From assembly GCA_963706785.1 (NCBI GenBank), contig CAVPNJ010000004.1, positions 620,001 through 684,000 on the forward strand: a DNA stretch of 64,000 bases, read 5' to 3'. The DNA comes from Pollutimonas sp963706785. GTDB taxonomy: Bacteria > Pseudomonadota > Gammaproteobacteria > Burkholderiales > Burkholderiaceae_B. This document shows positions 18,425-27,365 of the stretch, piece after piece. Under the pieces are notes generated by a model. The model saw only the letters and a program-made list of their open reading frames with translations, was not told the DNA's origin and made no database searches. Each line of letters begins with the position of its first letter. The stretch's first letter is position 1. Position numbers and translations under genes: made by a program.

Positions 18425-18757
18425 TTACCGCTTCATGGCACGTGCCACTTGCCAGCTTAGCAAAAGGCCCGCTGCCACCCGCCACAGCCGACGGCGTTTG
18501 CCCACACCTGTAAGCAATGCGGATGCGCCGGATGCCAGCAGGGGATACTGCCTGCCAAGCGACAATGCCTGAAAAATCCAGTCGGATGGCTTTCTGGAGG
18601 TGAGCCTGGGAAAGAAGGCATGTAAGAGCGCAGCCGGCTTTAGCTCTTGACTAAGCGCGTAAACATTGTGCGTTAGACTTTGCCGCTCAAGAGCCGCGCG
18701 CGCCCGGACGAGCTCGAGTTCCGCCGCACGCTCTTTGCCTGACATTGATTTTTTCAT
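18425..18757 (-). CDS. YqjK-like small membrane-associated protein
   Basis: 110 residues: a basic, helical N-terminal half (MKKSMSGKERAAELELVRARAALERQSL) followed by a weakly hydrophobic stretch (YPLLASGASALLTGVGKRRR...AAGLLLSWQVARAMKR). This layout and its place as the last gene of the set match YqjK of the yqjD-yqjE-yqjK group. Function unknown. The start overlaps the stop of the YqjE-like gene by four bases, so translation is coupled. Confidence 0.7.
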   Translation of the reverse strand: MKKSMSGKERAAELELVRARAALERQSLTHNVYALSQELKPAALLHAFFPRLTSRKPSDWIFQALSLGRQYPLLASGASALLTGVGKRRRLWRVAAGLLLSWQVARAMKR

Positions 18758-19179
18758 CGGCGATCCTTGGTGCCTGTCCAGTCGGGCCTGGCAACCGACA
18801 TCGGAGCCGGTTCGCGCAAGCGTTCGATCATACTAAGGTCGCGCCGCAGTTCGTCGACTGTAGCGGCAAACGGCATCGGCGCAAATAGCAGTCTGCTACG
18901 CACGGCCATGAATAACCCTAAACCCAATAGGCCATAAAATAAAGCCAGCAGGCCCAATGCGACGTAACGCTGATCGGTAGGCCAGAAATACAAGGCTACT
19001 GCGATGGAAAAAACCAGAACAGCCAGCGTTAAAAAGAGCAGCGCTCCGAAGGCCATACCCAGAATGGTAATGAGGTGCGCTTTCTGACCTGCAGCTTCCA
19101 ACGAAAATAGCTCAAGGCGAGTACGCAAAATAGAAAGCAATGTGCATCCCAGCTCGCCAACGGATTCTCGGAGCGCCAT
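18754..19179 (-). CDS. YqjE-like membrane protein (phage holin III superfamily)
   Basis: 141 residues with two long hydrophobic segments at about residues 36-65 (LITILGMAFGALLFLTLAVLVFSIAVALYF) and 75-97 (YVALGLLALFYGLLGLGLFMAV), the pattern of the YqjE/actinobacterial holin III domain. The N-terminus (LGCTLLSILRTRLELFSLEAAGQKA) is the conserved amphipathic start of the family. Despite the domain name these are stable chromosomal genes, not lysis genes. Middle gene of the three-gene set. Confidence 0.8.
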   Translation of the reverse strand: MALRESVGELGCTLLSILRTRLELFSLEAAGQKAHLITILGMAFGALLFLTLAVLVFSIAVALYFWPTDQRYVALGLLALFYGLLGLGLFMAVRSRLLFAPMPFAATVDELRRDLSMIERLREPAPMSVARPDWTGTKDRR

Positions 19180-19200
19180 GATTTGCCCTTATTGACTAGT

Positions 19201-19518
19201 TTAACGACGGCAAATAAGAGCGCCGATCAGCACTCCGGCAAGCCCGGCCATGCCGATTGCCTGCCAAGGATTATCGTGGACATAATCGTCGGTAACCCGA
19301 GCAGCGCGCCGACCGCGTTCAAGGAGGACATCTTGAGTTTCGTACAACGCCTCGCGGGTTCGGCGCAGCGATTGCATAGCACTTTCGCGTAATTCGGCTG
19401 CCTTGTCACCGGTGGCCGAGGCCGCTTCGCGCAAGAGTTTTTCGGCGTCGTCCAGGCTTACCTTAACGCTGTCGATGAATTGCTCTTCTGTTTGTGCCGT
19501 ATCTTTATTTATCGCCAT
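19201..19518 (-). CDS. DUF883 protein (YqjD/ElaB family)
   Basis: 105 residues: a long amphipathic, alanine- and glutamate-rich helix (DSVKVSLDDAEKLLREAASATGDKAAELRESAMQSLRR...) then a C-terminal membrane anchor NPWQAIGMAGLAGVLIGALICRR. This is the DUF883 layout; E. coli relatives bind ribosomes at the inner membrane in stationary phase. AGGAG lies eight bases before the ATG. First gene of the yqjD-yqjE-yqjK-like operon; 21 bases separate it from the next gene. Confidence 0.85.
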   Translation of the reverse strand: MAINKDTAQTEEQFIDSVKVSLDDAEKLLREAASATGDKAAELRESAMQSLRRTREALYETQDVLLERGRRAARVTDDYVHDNPWQAIGMAGLAGVLIGALICRR

Positions 19519-19574
19519 GATGAGGCTCCTAATCGAGAGTGGTTGATAAACTTTAGCAATGACTTCAATACATA

Positions 19575-20303
19575 CTAGCGAAGTTGGGTCACTTCTACTA
19601 CCGACGCCATCCCGCCCTGCTGGCTCTCTTGTTTCATAACCATATGCAAATCGGGGCAGAACCAGTCAGTAACTTCGGAGGTCATGCCGGGAATCGGCAG
19701 AACCAAACCGTTGAACGAAGCCTGCGTCGGGTCGGTAACACGCGTATAACGAATAGGCCAGCAAGATTGGGTCCCGGATGCAGTTTGTATGTTTTCCCGC
19801 TCGCCCACGGTCTTTAGCCCCGTGTTGACAACGATGGGTTGAGTCTGAACAGCTTTTTTGTCCAGGTTGATTTGAAAACGCATTGCCGGAAAGGTTTGTC
19901 CTGACCGCGTAACGGGGTCGCCGTAAGCGAACAGACCGAGCATGCGAAGATCGAATTTACCTTCGACTGGCTCGCGTCGGCCCTGCTCGTCGCGTCGCTC
20001 GAACGACGCCTTGCCGTTCTTGACGGCCATCCAGTAATCCAGGGAAGATTTACCTGGAGGCAGTCCGGCCAGGCCATAGGTTGCAGTCCCCTGCACGCGC
20101 GCCTCGCAAGCGTCGCTCCCCTGTTTGGTAACGTTGGAGAAGGTAAGGTCAGCCCCCAGTTGCATGCCCCCGGACCCGCTGAGCTGTGTCTGGCCGCCGT
20201 CGTGCATGAAAGGAGCTTCGCAAATACCCGCGTAAGCGGACGCCGAAGCAAACGCAAGCGTGAGAACTGCTGCACTTGAATACCGTATAAGACGCATGAG
20301 CAT
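19575..20303 (-). CDS. Secreted protein of unknown function
   Basis: 242 residues with a signal peptide (MLMRLIRYSSAAVLTLAFASASAYA, likely cut before GICEAP). The mature part has paired cysteines (CEAPF, DACEARV, QSCWPIRY, DWFCPDL), which suggests disulfides in the periplasm, and a beta-rich look. The segment GERENIQTASGTQSCWPIRYTR resembles proteins with an outer-membrane or lipoprotein-processing context, but I do not recognise a family. It stands alone between the DUF883 gene and upp. Confidence 0.6.
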   Translation of the reverse strand: MLMRLIRYSSAAVLTLAFASASAYAGICEAPFMHDGGQTQLSGSGGMQLGADLTFSNVTKQGSDACEARVQGTATYGLAGLPPGKSSLDYWMAVKNGKASFERRDEQGRREPVEGKFDLRMLGLFAYGDPVTRSGQTFPAMRFQINLDKKAVQTQPIVVNTGLKTVGERENIQTASGTQSCWPIRYTRVTDPTQASFNGLVLPIPGMTSEVTDWFCPDLHMVMKQESQQGGMASVVEVTQLR

Positions 20304-20420
20304 TACCTGTATGTATTCGTGAAGTTCATACTAACGCATTTGCCAAATGGCGTTCCGACAAAAACCTAGCAAATGTAACGATACTTATGAAGTCTTGCGA
20401 AATCCTGCAGCCGCCCAAAT

Positions 20421-21059
20421 TCAGGCATGTTTCTGCCGAGTGCCAAAGATGCGATCACCGGCGTCGCCCAACCCTGGGATGATGTAGCCGTTCTCATCCA
20501 GGTGGCTATCAATCGATGCTGTATAAATATGAACATCCGGATGGTGTTGCTCGACCGCGCGAATGCCCTCAGGTGCAGCTACCAATACCAGTGCGCGCAC
20601 GTTGACGCAACCGGCCTTTTTCAATAGGTCGATCGTCGCGACCATCGATCCGCCGGTAGCCAGCATAGGGTCTACGATAAGCGCCAAACGCTGATCCAAT
20701 TTCCCAACCAATCGTTCCAGGTATGGCTGCGCCTGTAAGGTTTCTTCGTTGCGGGCAATGCCGACTACACTTACTTTCGCGCCGGGAATCAAGCTGAGCA
20801 CGCCGTCGAGCATACCTATACCAGCTCGTAAAATCGGCACGACGGTCACTTTCTTGCCTGCGAGCTTCTCCGCCTCGACAGTGCCACACCAACCCTCTAT
20901 GCTGGTCGGCTCGAGGGGAAGGTCTTTGGAGGCTTCGTACGTCAGCAAAGCGGCGATTTCCTGCGACATTTCGCGAAAATTCTTGGTACTAAGGTCGGCG
21001 CGACGCATCAGGCCCAGCTTGTGACGTATTAAAGGATGACGGATTTCATGTATGGGCAT
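20421..21059 (-). CDS. upp: Uracil phosphoribosyltransferase
   Basis: Pyrimidine salvage: uracil plus PRPP gives UMP. 212 residues. Seen: HPLIRHKLGLMRR at the N-terminus, VPILRAGIGMLDG, the PRPP-binding loop LIVDPMLATGGSM, LVAAPEGIRAVEQHHPDV and the uracil-binding C-terminal part GYIIPGLGDAGDRIFGT. AGGAAG precedes the ATG. Monocistronic, with dacB upstream on the same strand 115 bases away. Confidence 0.97.
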   Translation of the reverse strand: MPIHEIRHPLIRHKLGLMRRADLSTKNFREMSQEIAALLTYEASKDLPLEPTSIEGWCGTVEAEKLAGKKVTVVPILRAGIGMLDGVLSLIPGAKVSVVGIARNEETLQAQPYLERLVGKLDQRLALIVDPMLATGGSMVATIDLLKKAGCVNVRALVLVAAPEGIRAVEQHHPDVHIYTASIDSHLDENGYIIPGLGDAGDRIFGTRQKHA

Positions 21060-21174
21060 CGTGCTTCCTGCAAAGAAAATTTATTTGGGCCAATATGGCG
21101 CCCGCCAAAGCGCGGCCACCATGGTCGACCCTCCTGCAAACTTGGGGTTGTCTATCATCGATATTATGCACGGC

Positions 21175-22641
21175 CTAGTGCGCAACCAGCCAACTGACGA
21201 GGGCGTCGTTGAAGGCTCGCACGCTTACCGAGCGGTCATCGTTAACCATGCTGACCAGAATATATCTTTTGCCGCTGGCGCCCAGGACGTAACCCGCCAG
21301 GGCGCGCGAATCCCGCAGGGTGCCTGTTTTCAGGTGAGCCATTCCTTTTGTTTCGTCGTCTCGCAAACGCCTGCGGACCGTGCCGTCAACGCCCGATATG
21401 GCCAACGATGAAATGAATTCCGGCATTAGCGGCGAATGCCACGCCACATTGAGCATGCCAACCAGGCCCTCGGCAGTTAAGCGACCCTCACGAGACAATC
21501 CCGCGCCGTTATCCAACACCCAACCGCGCGTATCGACTTTTTGATCCTTCAGCACGGCAAGCGCTGCACTCGCCCCGGATTGGGGTGTCGCCCCGGCACC
21601 CATGCGTTCCGCCGCAAGGGTAAGAAAAAGTGTGCGAGCCATGACATTATTACTTTGCTTATTGATCTGACGGATAGTATCGGCCAGAGACTCGGATTCG
21701 TGCCACACAATTGGCGTTGCGCCCGATGGAACTTTGCCATCTTTGACGCCCATGGCCAGCGTCCCGCCAAGCTCCTTCCAGAGCATTTGGAACAAAGCGG
21801 AAAAGTAGTCGGGTTGCGATAAAGCGAGCCTGAATACGCTGAACTCGCCGCAGGATCCGGCGGCGGTGCCGCTTACATTGACGACGATATCTTTGCCCAT
21901 TGGCACGACCTGCGTCGCGATCGAAGGCGAGCCCGGGCAAGCTACTCCGCTCCATTTGATATCGCCATTAATGCGTACGCCCTGCAGTGGCGGGTCGATA
22001 ATGGGTATCCATTTTTTTGCTTGACTGTCAGGCTGGAACAGCAGACGCACGGCGCCCAGCCCCACCATCATCGCATCGGGACTGGCGTTATAGGGCCGGT
22101 CGGCCGCCCCATCGAATTCGCCAGGATTAATGCTGACGCGCCCGAATCGGGAACGGTCCACGATGACTTCAGTAAGGTTCTTAATGCCTCGCAAGCGCAG
22201 CTCGCGCAACAAGCCCCATAGCTCTTCTATGGTAAGCAAGGGATCGCCCCCGGCCTTCAAGTAAAGAGGGCCCGCCAACGAGCCTTGAGCATCTACCTGT
22301 CCGCCGCCCTTCGCCAGAAATGTCGTGCGCCAAGTGAAATCCGGGCCGAGACCAGCGAGGGATGTCCAGGTGGTCACCATTTTCATCACTGATGCGGGAT
22401 TGCGAGGCTGCGACGCGTTGATTGAAATTAAACGCGGGCCATTGATTTCCTGTACGACCAGCGAAATCGAAGACTCTGGCAAACGCGTTGCGCCCCAAAT
22501 TTTCTTGAGATCTGCAGGCAAAGCTTGCGCTACAACCTGCGTGGTGAACAACGATGCGAGACAAAACAACGAGCCGATCGCAGCCCGCCATTTTCGCTTC
22601 TTAGTGCAGCAGGCCCATTGCGCCCGGCCCAACAGAGACAT
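21175..22641 (-). CDS. dacB: D-alanyl-D-alanine carboxypeptidase/endopeptidase (PBP4)
   Basis: Periplasmic peptidoglycan hydrolase of the S13 family. 488 residues with a signal peptide ending near ...FTTQVVAQA. The three penicillin-binding motifs are visible: SVMK (SxxK, in NPASVMKMVTT), SNN (in INKQSNNVMARTL) and KTG (in AHLKTGTLRDSR). The insert between the first two motifs is the long one expected for DacB. It removes terminal D-alanine and cuts cross-links. Confidence 0.94.
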   Translation of the reverse strand: MSLLGRAQWACCTKKRKWRAAIGSLFCLASLFTTQVVAQALPADLKKIWGATRLPESSISLVVQEINGPRLISINASQPRNPASVMKMVTTWTSLAGLGPDFTWRTTFLAKGGGQVDAQGSLAGPLYLKAGGDPLLTIEELWGLLRELRLRGIKNLTEVIVDRSRFGRVSINPGEFDGAADRPYNASPDAMMVGLGAVRLLFQPDSQAKKWIPIIDPPLQGVRINGDIKWSGVACPGSPSIATQVVPMGKDIVVNVSGTAAGSCGEFSVFRLALSQPDYFSALFQMLWKELGGTLAMGVKDGKVPSGATPIVWHESESLADTIRQINKQSNNVMARTLFLTLAAERMGAGATPQSGASAALAVLKDQKVDTRGWVLDNGAGLSREGRLTAEGLVGMLNVAWHSPLMPEFISSLAISGVDGTVRRRLRDDETKGMAHLKTGTLRDSRALAGYVLGASGKRYILVSMVNDDRSVSVRAFNDALVSWLVAH

Positions 22642-22789
22642 GATGCTTCGTTCCCGAAAAAAACATCAGCATAACCAATGGCGGAGAGTTTGGTATGGTG
22701 TTCAGGCAGAAATTCTGCGCAACAGCTTAAAATAGAGCCTAAATATCATTTCGGGTGCTTCAAAGGCATCCACCTCAAAGACCTCACGC

Positions 22790-23830
22790 GTGAATCCTAG
22801 CCTTGAACTTTCCCAGTTCAATTATGAACTGCCTCAGGAACTTATTGCCCAGACGCCGGCGGCCAAGCGGGCGGAGAGCCGTCTACTGCACCTGGATTCC
22901 CAGGGCGCTTTGCACGACCGGCAATTCCTTGATCTTCCCAAACTCTTGCGGCCTAACGACCTGCTGGTCTTCAATGACACCCGAGTCATCAAAGCGAGAC
23001 TACGGGGTCACAAGGAAAGCGGTGGAAAGGTGGAAGTCCTGGTCGAACGCATCACCGGGCCGACGACCGCCCTGGCTCATGTCAAGGCCAGTAAATCGCC
23101 CAAGCCCGGCAGTACGATAATCCTTTCAGATGCATTCAGCGCCACGGTATTGGGCCGCGAGGGTGAGCTATACGACATACAGTTTCCTGCCAACGTGCTG
23201 GATCTACTGGATCGATATGGCGCCACGCCGTTGCCGCCTTATATCGAGCATGCAGCCGAGCATGAAGATGAAGAGCGCTATCAAACCGTTTATGCCCGGG
23301 AGCCTGGCGCAGTTGCTGCGCCAACTGCTGGCCTGCATTTTGACGAAGCCATGCTGGCGCGCCTTGCGCAACAGGGCATCGCCCAAACTTTCGTAACCCT
23401 CCATGTTGGCGCCGGAACTTTCCAACCCGTCCGGACGCAAAATCTTGACGGGCACGTCATGCATGCAGAACGCTTCAGCGTTTCGCCGGATACCGTCAAA
23501 ATGATAAAAGCGGCGCGCGCCGCAGGCGGTCGTGTCGTGGCAATAGGCACCACCAGCGTGCGAGCGCTTGAATCAGCCGCCCCGCTGTGCGAAGGCGCTG
23601 CGCCAATGGCCCCGATCGAAGGCGATACCCGGCTCTTTATTACCCCGGGCTATAAATTCTCGTGGGTCGACGCCCTGGTCACCAACTTCCACTTGCCGCA
23701 ATCGACCCTGCTGATGCTGGTGTCGGCGCTGGCAGGTATCGAACCCATACAGCGCGCCTACGCGCATGCTGTTCAATCCCGGTATCGCTTCTTCAGTTAC
23801 GGCGATGCCATGTTTATAGAATCACCTTAA
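22790..23830 (+). CDS. queA: S-adenosylmethionine:tRNA ribosyltransferase-isomerase
   Basis: Builds the epoxyqueuosine ring on preQ1-tRNA. 346 residues with a GTG start (MNPSLELSQFNYELPQELIAQTP). Seen: LLVFNDTRVIKARLRG, KVEVLVERI, the central PPYIEHAAEHEDEERYQTVYAREPGAVAAPTAGLHFDE and HVGAGTFQPVRTQNLDGHVMHAERF, all diagnostic. First gene of the queA-tgt-yajC-secD-secF run, with three bases to tgt, which performs the preceding step. Confidence 0.97.
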   Translation: MNPSLELSQFNYELPQELIAQTPAAKRAESRLLHLDSQGALHDRQFLDLPKLLRPNDLLVFNDTRVIKARLRGHKESGGKVEVLVERITGPTTALAHVKASKSPKPGSTIILSDAFSATVLGREGELYDIQFPANVLDLLDRYGATPLPPYIEHAAEHEDEERYQTVYAREPGAVAAPTAGLHFDEAMLARLAQQGIAQTFVTLHVGAGTFQPVRTQNLDGHVMHAERFSVSPDTVKMIKAARAAGGRVVAIGTTSVRALESAAPLCEGAAPMAPIEGDTRLFITPGYKFSWVDALVTNFHLPQSTLLMLVSALAGIEPIQRAYAHAVQSRYRFFSYGDAMFIESP

Positions 23831-23833
23831 GCA

Positions 23834-24970
23834 ATGACCGGTTTACAGTTCAAACTGCTGGCCACTGACGGTGCGGCGCGCCGCGGCCAGATCACCCTTA
23901 ATCATGGCGTGGTCCAAACGCCGATCTTCATGCCGGTAGGCACTTATGGCAGTGTGAAAGCCATGCTGCCGCATGAACTCGATGATGTCGGGGCGCAAAT
24001 AGTATTGGGCAATACTTTTCACCTGTGGTTGCGGCCCGGCACCGAGGTCCTTGAGAAACATGACGGCCTGCATGGGTTCATGCAATGGAAGAAGCCAATA
24101 TTGACCGACTCCGGCGGCTTCCAAGTATTTAGCTTGCATGGTATGCGCAAGATCACTGAAGAAGGGGTCAAGTTTGCCTCGCCGATTGATGGCTCGCGCC
24201 TATTCTTGACGCCAGAGGAATCCATGCGCATACAGCGCGCCCTGAATTCCGACATCGCCATGGTGTTTGACGAATGCACGCCCTACACCATCGAGGGCCG
24301 TCCCGCTACTAGCGAAGAGGCCGCCCGCTCCATGCGCATGTCACTACGCTGGGCCCGCCGATCGCGAGTCGCTTTTCAGGAACAGGAAAACCCCAATGCT
24401 CTGTTTGGCATTGTGCAAGGCGGAATGTACGAGAACTTGCGCGATGAATCTCTGGCGGGCCTGACGGATATCGGATTCGAAGGCTATGCCATCGGCGGGC
24501 TGTCGGTAGGCGAACCCAAGGAAGACATGCTGCGCGTGCTGGCTCATGTTGCACCGCGACTTCCCGCCAACGCACCACGTTACTTGATGGGGGTCGGCAC
24601 ACCCGAGGACCTGGTCGAAGGCGTCAGCCGCGGCGTCGACATGTTTGACTGCGTCATGCCTACCCGTAACGCCCGCAATGGTTGGCTGTTTACGCGCTTC
24701 GGCGACATCAAGATGCGCAACGCCCGTTACCGTGACGATACCCGCCCCCTTGATCCGTCATGTACATGCCATACGTGTCAGCATTTTTCCCGGTCTTATC
24801 TGCACCATCTGCAGCGGGCCAACGAAATTACCGGATCGCGTTTGAATACGTTGCATAATTTGCATTTTTATCTGACGATCATGCAAGAGATGCGAGAAGC
24901 AATCGAAGCAGGACGCTTCGAGTCATGGCGCGCCCAATTCGCACGTGACCGCGCACTCGGTATCCAGTAG
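23834..24970 (+). CDS. tgt: tRNA-guanine transglycosylase
   Basis: Exchanges guanine 34 for preQ1 in tRNAs with GUN anticodons. 378 residues. Seen: TPIFMPVGTYGSVKAMLP, GNTFHLWLRPG, TDSGGFQVFSL (catalytic aspartate region), IVQGGMYENLRDESL, AIGGLSVGEP, and the zinc site CTCHTCQHFSRSYLHHL with three cysteines and a histidine. Next to queA; together they cover two successive queuosine steps. Confidence 0.97.
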   Translation: MTGLQFKLLATDGAARRGQITLNHGVVQTPIFMPVGTYGSVKAMLPHELDDVGAQIVLGNTFHLWLRPGTEVLEKHDGLHGFMQWKKPILTDSGGFQVFSLHGMRKITEEGVKFASPIDGSRLFLTPEESMRIQRALNSDIAMVFDECTPYTIEGRPATSEEAARSMRMSLRWARRSRVAFQEQENPNALFGIVQGGMYENLRDESLAGLTDIGFEGYAIGGLSVGEPKEDMLRVLAHVAPRLPANAPRYLMGVGTPEDLVEGVSRGVDMFDCVMPTRNARNGWLFTRFGDIKMRNARYRDDTRPLDPSCTCHTCQHFSRSYLHHLQRANEITGSRLNTLHNLHFYLTIMQEMREAIEAGRFESWRAQFARDRALGIQ

Positions 24971-25021
24971 CAAAGATATCGCTACAATACAAAGTTACCC
25001 AAACACCTCAGGAGTACCCCG

Positions 25022-25369
25022 ATGGCCGCTATTGATACTTTGACACTAATAACCGCCCAAGCCGCCGCAGCGGGTGGAGAAAACGCTTTGATGGGCATGC
25101 TGCCCATCATTCTTATGTTCGTGATACTTTACTTCCTGATGATTCGTCCACAGATGAAACGTCAGAAAGAGCACCGGAATATGGTTTCCGCCCTGGCTAA
25201 AGGCGACGAAGTCATCACGACAGGCGGCTTGCTCGGCAAGGTCACCAAGGTCGGCGACAACTACATCACGATCGAGATCAGCTCCCTGGCCGAAAAACCT
25301 GTCGAAACCGTTTTACAGCGGACAGCCGTAACCTCGATTTTGCCCAAGGGTACGATCAAGGCACTGTGA
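25022..25369 (+). CDS. yajC: Sec translocon accessory protein YajC
   Basis: Small single-span inner-membrane partner of SecDF. 115 residues, one hydrophobic segment (LMGMLPIILMFVILYFLMIRPQMKRQKEH, about residues 21-45) with the RPQMKRQKEH motif on the cytoplasmic side, then VITTGGLLGKVTKV. Ribosome site CAGGAG is a few bases before the ATG. A terminator-like hairpin follows it. Confidence 0.95.
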   Translation: MAAIDTLTLITAQAAAAGGENALMGMLPIILMFVILYFLMIRPQMKRQKEHRNMVSALAKGDEVITTGGLLGKVTKVGDNYITIEISSLAEKPVETVLQRTAVTSILPKGTIKAL

Positions 25370-25381
25370 TGTTATGTGCGT

Positions 25382-25411
25382 ACCCCGGACACTGGTTCGG
25401 GGTTCTTTTTT
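25382..25411 (+). terminator. Terminator-like hairpin between yajC and secD
   Basis: Eight-base stem (25382-25389 with 25396-25403, one G-T pair, six-base loop) followed directly by TCTTTTTT. It has the full form of a Rho-independent terminator but sits inside the yajC-secD interval, 22 bases before the secD start. It should lower secDF relative to the upstream genes, or be overridden by translation. Confidence 0.65.
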
Positions 25412-25433
25412 CCGCTTTACTTTTTGACCGACG

Positions 25434-27308
25434 ATGAACCGTTATCCTCTCTGGAAATATCTCACCGTAGCAGTCGCCCTGGTAATTGGCATACTGTATA
25501 CGCTACCTAATTTTTTCGGGGAGTCCCCTGCGGTGCAGGTCGCGGGCGCCAAGTCCTCGGTCAAGGTTGATAATAGTCTACTCGATCGCGTTGAAGACAT
25601 ATTGAAAAGCGCGAACATTACTCCCACAGGCGCCTATTTCGAACAAAATGGCCCGGTCGGAACAGTAAGGGCGCGCTTCGATTCGCCGGATGTACAGCTT
25701 AAGGCCAAAGACCTTATCGAAAAAGCGCTCAATCCTGATCCGGCCAATGCCGACTACACGGTCGCCCTGAATTTATTGCCCGCATCGCCGTCCTGGCTGA
25801 CTGCCATAGGCGCCAATCCCATGTATTTGGGACTCGATCTTCGCGGTGGGGTCCATTTCCTTCTGCAGGTCGACATGCGTGGCGCGTTGACTGGCCGCTA
25901 CGACTCGCTGGCCAACGACGCGCGTAACACACTGCGCGAGGCCAAGGTCAAGGTTTCGGGGGTCGACCGAAACGACCTATCCATCGTGTCGACGTTCGAA
26001 AGCGCGGACAACCGCAGCGCCGCAGCAACCGAATTGCGTCGCGCGATGCCCGACATGGTTTTTACCAATAGCGGTGAAAGCGGCGGCAAATTTGCGCTTA
26101 CCGGCAAACTGACCGACGCTGCAGTCACTCAGGTTCAAACCAATGCACTGAAGCAAAACATTACTACCCTGCACAATCGCATTAATGAACTAGGCGTCGC
26201 GGAACCTGTCATCCAGCAGCAAGGTACCGATCGCATCGTGGTGCAATTGCCTGGCGTTCAAGACGTTGCCAAGGCCAAGGAAATCTTGGGTCGCACTGCG
26301 ACGCTGGAAATCCGCATGGTCGACGACTCCCCCACCGCGGTCGCTGCGCTGAATACCGGTACAGTGCCCTTTGGGCTCGAACGCTATACCGACCGCGATG
26401 GCCGCCCATTGCTACTGCGTCGTCAGGTGATCCTTACTGGCGAGAATCTTCAAGATGCCCAGCCAGGGCGCGATCAGCAGACACAACAGCCTTCGGTGAA
26501 CCTGACCCTGGACTCCAAGGGCGCACGGATTTTCCGCGACGTAACCCGCAATAACATCAACAAGCGCATGGCTATTGTGTTGTTCGAACAAGGCAAGGGG
26601 CAAGTGGTTACCGCGCCGGTTATCCGCAGCGAGATTCCCGGCGGGCAGGTTCAAATTACGGGCAGCATGACTGCACAGGAAGCCGCCGACACATCGCTGT
26701 TGCTGCGTGCTGGTGCGTTGGCTGCGCCGATGGAAATCATAGAAGAGCGCACCATAGGCCCCAGCCTGGGCGCCGACAACATCGCCAAGGGCTTCAACTC
26801 GACGCTCTACGGCTTTATAGCCATTGCACTTTTCATTATTGTTTACTACCGTCTGTTCGGGGTGTTTTCCACGCTGGGCCTGACGTTTAATGTGTTGCTT
26901 TTGCTCGCTGTGCTGTCGATGCTGCAAGCAACACTTACCCTGCCAGGGATTGCCGCCATCGCCCTTACCCTTGGTATGGCGATTGACTCTAATGTTCTGA
27001 TCAACGAACGAATACGTGAAGAGCTACGTGCAGGTGCCGCGCCACAACAAGCCATACAACTGGGTTTCGAGCGCGCATGGGGAACCATTCTCGACTCCAA
27101 CCTGACTACGCTGATTGTCGGCCTTTCATTATTGGCCTTTGGCACAGGACCGGTCCGCGGCTTTGCCGTCGTGCACTGCATTGGCATCCTGACCTCAATG
27201 TTCTCTTCCATCGTCGGCGTTCGGGCTCTGGTGAACCTTTGGTATGGCCGCCAGCGCAAGCTGCAAAGCCTTTCCATCGGCCAGATCTGGAAGCCCAAGC
27301 AAGATTAA
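25434..27308 (+). CDS. secD: Protein translocase subunit SecD
   Basis: Proton-driven chaperone of Sec-dependent export, inner membrane. 624 residues. First membrane segment near residues 9-25 (YLTVAVALVIGILYTLPN), then the large periplasmic P1 domain, with the conserved GLDLRGGVHFLLQVD (about residues 132-146) and RIVVQLPGVQD. Five further membrane helices follow in the C-terminal third, with TLGMAIDSNVLINERIREELR and the end GFAVVHCIGILTSMFSSIVGVR. Works with SecF encoded 57 bases downstream. Confidence 0.97.
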   Translation: MNRYPLWKYLTVAVALVIGILYTLPNFFGESPAVQVAGAKSSVKVDNSLLDRVEDILKSANITPTGAYFEQNGPVGTVRARFDSPDVQLKAKDLIEKALNPDPANADYTVALNLLPASPSWLTAIGANPMYLGLDLRGGVHFLLQVDMRGALTGRYDSLANDARNTLREAKVKVSGVDRNDLSIVSTFESADNRSAAATELRRAMPDMVFTNSGESGGKFALTGKLTDAAVTQVQTNALKQNITTLHNRINELGVAEPVIQQQGTDRIVVQLPGVQDVAKAKEILGRTATLEIRMVDDSPTAVAALNTGTVPFGLERYTDRDGRPLLLRRQVILTGENLQDAQPGRDQQTQQPSVNLTLDSKGARIFRDVTRNNINKRMAIVLFEQGKGQVVTAPVIRSEIPGGQVQITGSMTAQEAADTSLLLRAGALAAPMEIIEERTIGPSLGADNIAKGFNSTLYGFIAIALFIIVYYRLFGVFSTLGLTFNVLLLLAVLSMLQATLTLPGIAAIALTLGMAIDSNVLINERIREELRAGAAPQQAIQLGFERAWGTILDSNLTTLIVGLSLLAFGTGPVRGFAVVHCIGILTSMFSSIVGVRALVNLWYGRQRKLQSLSIGQIWKPKQD

Positions 27309-27315
27309 GCCTCGC

Positions 27316-27337
27316 GCGGCACCGATAACGGTGCCGC
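27316..27337. promoter_or_regulatory. Hairpin between secD and secF
   Basis: Perfect eight-base stem (27316-27323 with 27330-27337, six-base loop) in the 57-base gap between secD and secF. Only a short weak T-rich stretch follows, so it is more likely an mRNA-stability or translation element than a terminator. Confidence 0.45.
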
Positions 27338-27365
27338 CCATTTATTAAATTCAGGCAAAAGAAAC

